In this document: positions 59,073-64,000 of the stretch, piece by piece
Layout of the letters: the number at the start of each line of letters is the position of its first letter
How positions within the stretch are numbered: the first letter of the stretch is position 1
NCBI GenBank assembly: GCA_029204225.1
Contig: CM055113.1
Span: 21,537,798 to 21,601,797 of the forward strand
Origin: Diphasiastrum complanatum
Lineage: Eukaryota; Streptophyta; Lycopodiopsida; Lycopodiales; Lycopodiaceae
Length of the DNA: 64,000 nucleotides
Reading direction: 5' to 3'
Made by a program: the position numbers and the translations under genes
Notes under the pieces: model-generated
What the model was told of the DNA's origin: nothing
The model's input: the letters and a program-made list of their open reading frames with translations, nothing else
The model's database searches: none

Positions 59073-60539
59073 ACAAGACGTTGTTATTCTAACTTCTATT
59101 AGTTCTATAGCTTAAGTACTGGGCCTCTGATTAATATTATGTAGACTGTTTAAGGAGATTAGCTTTTGTGATCAACTCATGCGTTGATCAGTTAATATTT
59201 GAAGTAAATGCTGGGAACATATCTGCAACACGTTATCCGACTCCCCTTTTCTCATGTGCCCCTGGTGTTTCTGATTGGTTATAGCAGGAGCTGCAGGCCG
59301 TTAGACTAAAGGGTGTACTTAGTCAGTTGATAGAGTGTTAATCAAGTTCTTGTTAGTGAAGTACTTTCTTTGCGTAGCTGGGACAAATTACAAGTAGTTC
59401 TTGATAGTGAGTATCAGTTTCTTGGTTTCTTGTGGATCATAGGTCGTGGTAGCCAGACCTCTTGTACATACAATGTATTGATTCTTTATGATTAAATTGT
59501 GTGCTACGGTTCGAGGACACTCTTACATTGTTGCGTTTATTTATTTTAACACTCCCATTCGTTTGTTTTCTGTCCAGATCATCAGATCACAATCAAGATG
59601 AGATATTTAGCACACATAATCTGGCACACACTCTAGTATTTACTCATATAAGCATATGCATCTAGCGCTTCACACAGTCATTTTTAAAGGGCTCAACACA
59701 CAGACAGCTTCCACCGAATATTATTTGCACACAGTCATCACTCAATCACTCCAACTGGAGTTCTTCATCACACAGTCTGATCATGAGCGCTTCAGAATAA
59801 TCTTGACTTCCCGTTTTCATATTAAAGCTTCCAAATAAAATTGGCCGCCTATCGTAATCGATCAATGGCTTCAGAAATGGATGCGTTTTTATACACCTTG
59901 TCCATCCTCCGTGTAAAAAGAGCACAAATTGGTTGACAATATGTATGTAATAAGAACACCCTTTTATTTTTGAGATGATATTTTGCAGTGCTATAGGGAA
60001 ATCTCCTTTGAGTTATCCTCAAACAGGCTCAGTTAATTGATGATAATGATGATGATGACACATCCCCTTAGGCTCAGTTGGGTGGCAATGGGCATCCAAA
60101 GTTTTTTTGTTCCACCAAGATGCTTCTTTGGTCCCACATTCCAAAACCAAGATGCATTATGATCTCACAATTTGAGAATTTTTGCCTCCATCTTCAATTC
60201 TTTTATTTCATCAAAAAAGAGTGAGAAGAGCCCACATTGACATGTGCTTTTTTGTCCCATTCTTGGTAGTTTTTGCATCTCTAGATAAAAAACAAAAAAA
60301 CCATACCCATATATGAGTGAAAACATTTATTATTAATTTTTTTATTTATATTTTTATGCACCTTTTGGGTGGAAGGTATGCATGTGAAAAAAGTACATGC
60401 ACTTTTGGTGCCCAAAAGGATTCCGTAAAAAATATTTGCTTTGAATTGCTTTTTCAATGGATATCGCTCGAGATAGCAACAACTTTTTCTTTAAAAAAAG
60501 CAAGAAGTAATTTATGTATAGCAATTAGAGCCACCAGTC
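59073..60539. other. P450 downstream region, nothing recognised
   Basis: About 1.5 kb. The first few hundred bases should include the 3' untranslated region. Text near 59440-59525 ('cttgtacatacaatgtattgattctttatg') has an LTR-U5 flavour but no supporting edge. Confidence 0.45.
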
Positions 60540-61620
60540 ACATACGTGCTGCTCAAACTTCTAAGGATGAATCTACGATATCAGGGACATCCCCTCCAAA
60601 CTCCATTTGAGAGAGAAATTCTTCTCCCTGAGAATGTCTGAAGTAGTAAGTGTTTTGAGCCATATCAACACTTTTCAAAATCTTATGGAGCAGCAGATGA
60701 CTGCAATTGGCTCAGTCATAGAAGATATCGATGCTGATATGACTCTATTATCGAGTCTTCTTGAGGCCTATGAGAATTGGATACTAGCAATTTAGATCAG
60801 GAGCAGATCACCTTTTCAAGAGTGATTTCATTGGTTCAACAAGAGGAGGCTAGAAGAATTGCATCCTCCTCAAGCACAGGGTCGGATCCTCAAGCTCTAT
60901 ATTCTTAAAATTAGAACTTCAGATCCAAAAAGAAGAACAATATGCAGTCTAGGTCAAATTTTGACTCTAGATTGAATTTTGGCTCTAGGTCGAATTCTAG
61001 CTTAGGGTTGAATTCGAACTCTTCATCTTTCCAACCAATGTAGAAACTATTCTGCAGATACTGCAAGAGAACTGGACATGAGATCAAAGACTACAGAACT
61101 TTGAAATTTCAACAATGAGAAGAAGAAGCAGTTTCAACAACAAGCAAATTCTACCTCAACCAGTTTTTCGACACAACAACAAGAGGAAGATGAAACAACC
61201 TTTATGACCAAGGTCGGAGAACAATAGGATATTGATTCCTGGTATCTCGATCATGGAACAACTCAACACATGACTCACCATCAAGACTGGTTCAAAGATT
61301 ATAAATCTTTTATCCACTCTTGAGTTGTGCAATTTGGAGACACTCATCACATTCGATTTAAGGTGAAGGAATAGTCAGAATCAAATTTCAAAAAGGTAAA
61401 GTCAAGTTGCTGTCCAGCATTCTCCAGGTTCCAAATCCAAGCAAGAATCTACTCTTAGTTAGCAGAATCATTGATTCAGTTTGAAGGGTCGAATTCGATA
61501 CAAACGGCTGCACCATCCTTGACAAATCCCGAAAAGTTTTAGACTTCAAGAGAAGAAGTCAGCCACTGTTTGGTGTGTCTATTGTCAAAAATTTGTGGGA
61601 ATGTTTGAAAGTTTGATGAG
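60540..61620 (+). pseudogene. Copia family A gag-protease remnant
   Basis: Plus-strand pieces in order: AAQTSKDES..., the capsid stretch EVVSVLSHINTFQNLMEQQM and DADMTLLSSLLEAYENWILA, a zinc-knuckle remnant reading CRYCKRTGHEIKDY (last Cys lost), and a protease segment DSWYLDHGTTQHMTHHQDWF, in which the active-site D-S-G is D-H-G. Then a shifted protease end with PNPSKNLLLVSRIID. Many stops and frameshifts; dead. Confidence 0.82.
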
Positions 61621-62120
61621 TGAGCTTGGTGTAGTATCAAAAGCGCCACAACGGCAGAACGTTTAAATTGAATGATTCACAGATGCACAATGAAACGATA
61701 CAGTAGTGGGACTGAAATTTGCACTCTAGTTATTATCAACAATGAGTACATTGCTTAAAGTAAAAACTTCAGCTTGTTGAGCATGATAACGTTGGCTACA
61801 GAAAAACTCAAATAATCAGAAGAAGTTTTCTGCTGAAGATTTTAGGATTGATATCCTACAAAATATTTACAACTACCTTTTGTTGCAATTATTACAACCA
61901 CCTTGTTGTACAAAGTGGGCGGACTGTCAACGTGAAGTACTCAGAAAATATAGAGTTGTTCGAATTGATCCGGTATAAAAAATTCTCGAAAATTTGATGC
62001 TGAATTCTTCGATCCTTTGCTCAAAAAATTGAGTCTTTTGTTTCTGGTTTTTCAGGATGCTCAGTATTGAATGGATTTGAGGCTGAGCATCGAATTCTAA
62101 CTCCCCCTTAATGTGGATCC
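61621..62120. other. Unassigned, nothing recognised
   Basis: No domain was recognised between the copia remnant and the gypsy gag. Confidence 0.45.
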
Positions 62121-62688
62121 TTAAAACTTTTGACTTTTAGATTCAACATGTTGTTGAATCTGAGGTGGTGTTCTTTTGACAAAGCCTTTATGAAGTAATA
62201 TGCTGCCATTAATTATGTCTTGCATTAGACTAATGATACCTCCTTGCTTTGCACTTTTTCTCTCAAATAGTGATATTTGATTTCGATATGCTTGCTTTGA
62301 TAATGAAATCTCTGAGAGAGAGAGAGAGGGGTGTTGCACACTCTACTTTAAGATGCCTGAAGCGCTCGATGTAGGTGCGTACGGACTCTCTGCTATCCAT
62401 ATTGATCTGAGTCAATTGGATGAAAGGGCTTTCAGTGAGCTTGGAGGGTTTAAACCTTTTGATGAGTGTTGCGGTGATGGTCTTCCAAGACGTGTTGTCC
62501 AGATGTTCAAGGTCTAAAAACCATTCCTTGGCGTCACCTTGAAGAATCATAGGAAACAGCCTCACCTTTTCGGTTTTAGAGCTGTCGCCATAAAACTTAC
62601 AAGCGTTGTCAAAATCCTGGAGGAATCTGACTAGGTTTGAGTCCCCATCATACTTCGGCGCATTGATTCGCAGAATCCTCTTCTCCAC
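62121..62688 (-). pseudogene. Gypsy gag capsid fragment
   Basis: Minus-strand ATG at 62688 opens MEKRILRINAPKYDGDSNLV, then RFLQDFDNACKFYGD, VRLFPMILQGDAKEWFLDLE, TITATLIKRFKPSKLTESPF and ESVRTYIERFRHLKVECATP, a clear Retrotrans_gag domain. The frame stops at 62263, just after a short GA run (62310-62330), with a second frame to 62121. It differs from the gag at 15458-16297, so a second gypsy family is present. Nothing further downstream on the minus strand is recognisable. Confidence 0.85.
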
Positions 62689-63559
62689 TCATGAAGGTTG
62701 TTGATTTACACTTGTTGTCATCGTGATCTAGTAGATATTTGATGCACTTAGGTGATGGGTGATGGATGTTGATATCGACAGATTTGGCAAACTTATCGTG
62801 ACAGATCTATGGCTTTCTACTAGGACACTTCTACGACATTCCCTACTAGAGGTGCCTAAGGCTATCAAACCAGATTCATCATGATAGGGTTGTCGGCAAT
62901 GATATGTACAATTCTAGGTCCGAAGTGTATCTTCAAGAGCTTGGATTCTCTTGAGTGGAATCAAGGTGTGACAAAAAGGCTCGTACAAATGCTAACCGTG
63001 CCAAAAACAGGTGGTGCAAATGACAATAGTACTTGCACAATACTCACACTACCTATTATTGGCAAGATCAGTCTTTTTTTTTTTTTGAATTGTCTCACCT
63101 TCTCTAGTAATCTTGTAGCTGAGAGTCTGAATATCATGGAATTACTCGCACAATTGTGCGAGTGATTCCTAACCTAATCAACTCAAATTGATCACGGAGC
63201 ACGGGACTTATAGAAAAATTGCTAAGGACCTATTCGCATAGGTGATTTTTCGATAAATTTTGGTGTTTCCGAGAGGTTTGCAATTTGTGTGACTTGCACA
63301 AATATGGCTTTGAGTTATGTCACCAATTTGGGCATTCCAACTGTTAATATTAGTGTCCTACAAATATGGCTTTGGGTTATGTCATTAGAGGGAGTACTTG
63401 CTCACTTCATTAGGGTGTAGATTAGCTTACCACACATTGATTTTCAGGTTGGGTGAGTGGTTTACTTGTTGAAATATCTCGGCTGGGATTAAGCACAGTT
63501 GACTCCTAATTGTGTACCCGCATACTTGACTCGGAAGGTTTACGAACTCACACAACTGA
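62689..63559. other. Leader-like region of the minus-strand gypsy
   Basis: No gene. Contains a 62-base-period pair of 'acaaatatggctttg.gttatgtca' (63298 and 63360) and an inverted 'ctcgcacaattgtgcgag' palindrome at 63145-63162. No primer-binding site was identified. Confidence 0.45.
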
Positions 63560-63990
63560 CTTTTGAGAGTTTCTGAACTCGCACAGTCAATGGAAAGCGA
63601 ATGTTTGGTTTAATGGAAAGCTATTCACAGAATAACATAAGGAAAACCAAAATGCATTCGCACAAAATTTGCACAATATCCTACAGTGTTTGAGGGCGGA
63701 TTCTTGCACAAAACATGTCAAAATGACTCGCACAGGGTTGAAAAGATGACTCACACAGAGTTGGAAGATGACTCGCACAGACCTGAAAATGACTTGCACA
63801 GGTTTGAAAGGTTCCCAAAAGAACTAGAAAATGACTCACATAGGGGAACAAAATGACTCGCACAAACCTGAAAAATTCAAAAAATAAGTTAAAATGAGTC
63901 GCACAGATCTAAATAATGCAAAAAACAAGTCAAAATGACTCGCACACCTCAAGAATGACTCGCACCCTCGTACAACACAAAAATGACGCA
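63560..63990. repeat. Field of 'aaatgactcgcacag' repeats
   Basis: At least ten variants of 'atgactcgcacag' recur every 20-45 bases to the end of the window, with irregular spacers. The core 'actcgcaca' also occurs at 63144 and 63581. Frames crossing it give VRVI/ASHF-type repeats and are not genes. Confidence 0.85.
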
Positions 63991-64000
63991 CAACACAATG

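Overview
The window is nuclear DNA from a land plant: AT-rich, spliced genes with GT-AG introns, a plastid-movement gene that exists only in plants, an A-type plant cytochrome P450, and mostly decayed plant LTR retrotransposons. The P450 and the retroelement-rich landscape would suit a seed-free plant such as a fern, but the species cannot be fixed from the sequence alone.

Only two host genes look intact. At 25976-30222 (+) is a two-exon PLASTID MOVEMENT IMPAIRED 1 (PMI1/PMIR1)-type gene, with an N-terminal NT-C2 domain and a LysM-like C-terminus. At 57168-59072 (+) is a two-exon ER-anchored P450 with all hallmark motifs. Two host-gene fragments also appear. One is a truncated, frameshifted copy of the P450 first exon (2114-2957, +), lying against transposon-like DNA. 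The other is an isolated exon resembling plastid ribosomal protein L18 (about 4492-4662, -).

The rest is mostly mobile DNA. From 5.3 to 19.4 kb there is an isolated LTR with its primer-binding site, a copia 'family A' gag remnant, and a copia 'family B' element (LTR 7830-8821, pol end 18216-19155, partial 3' LTR 19164-19376). A minus-strand Ty3/gypsy element (9115-18215) interrupts family B. It has a tRNA-Asp primer-binding site, gag, protease, RT, RNase H, integrase and an extra ORF downstream of integrase. From 19.4 to 25.9 kb are LTR edges, a copia gag fragment, a gypsy RNase H remnant, a near-perfect 31-bp hairpin and a minisatellite. From 30 to 36 kb lie a tRNA-derived SINE with target-site duplication and several small tandem duplications. 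From 36.3 to 49.2 kb come two unrecognised ORFs, a family A pol, an inverted family A gag plus LTR, a minus-strand family B relic, and a gag-protease-only copia element with an open 508-codon frame and a clear 3' LTR.

From 50.2 to 52.8 kb lies a large inverted repeat that looks like a foldback transposon; part of it is related to the DNA next to the P450 fragment. From 53.5 to 54.7 kb is a minus-strand family B LTR with its primer-binding site and gag start, ending against an unrecognised ORF (54727-55144). After the P450 gene the window ends in decayed copia and gypsy gag relics and a field of ACTCGCACA-type repeats (63.5-64 kb).

The genes form no operon or pathway. The common theme is repeated insertion, truncation and fragment capture around two surviving host genes. 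All homology calls are from reading the sequence; no search or alignment program was run.
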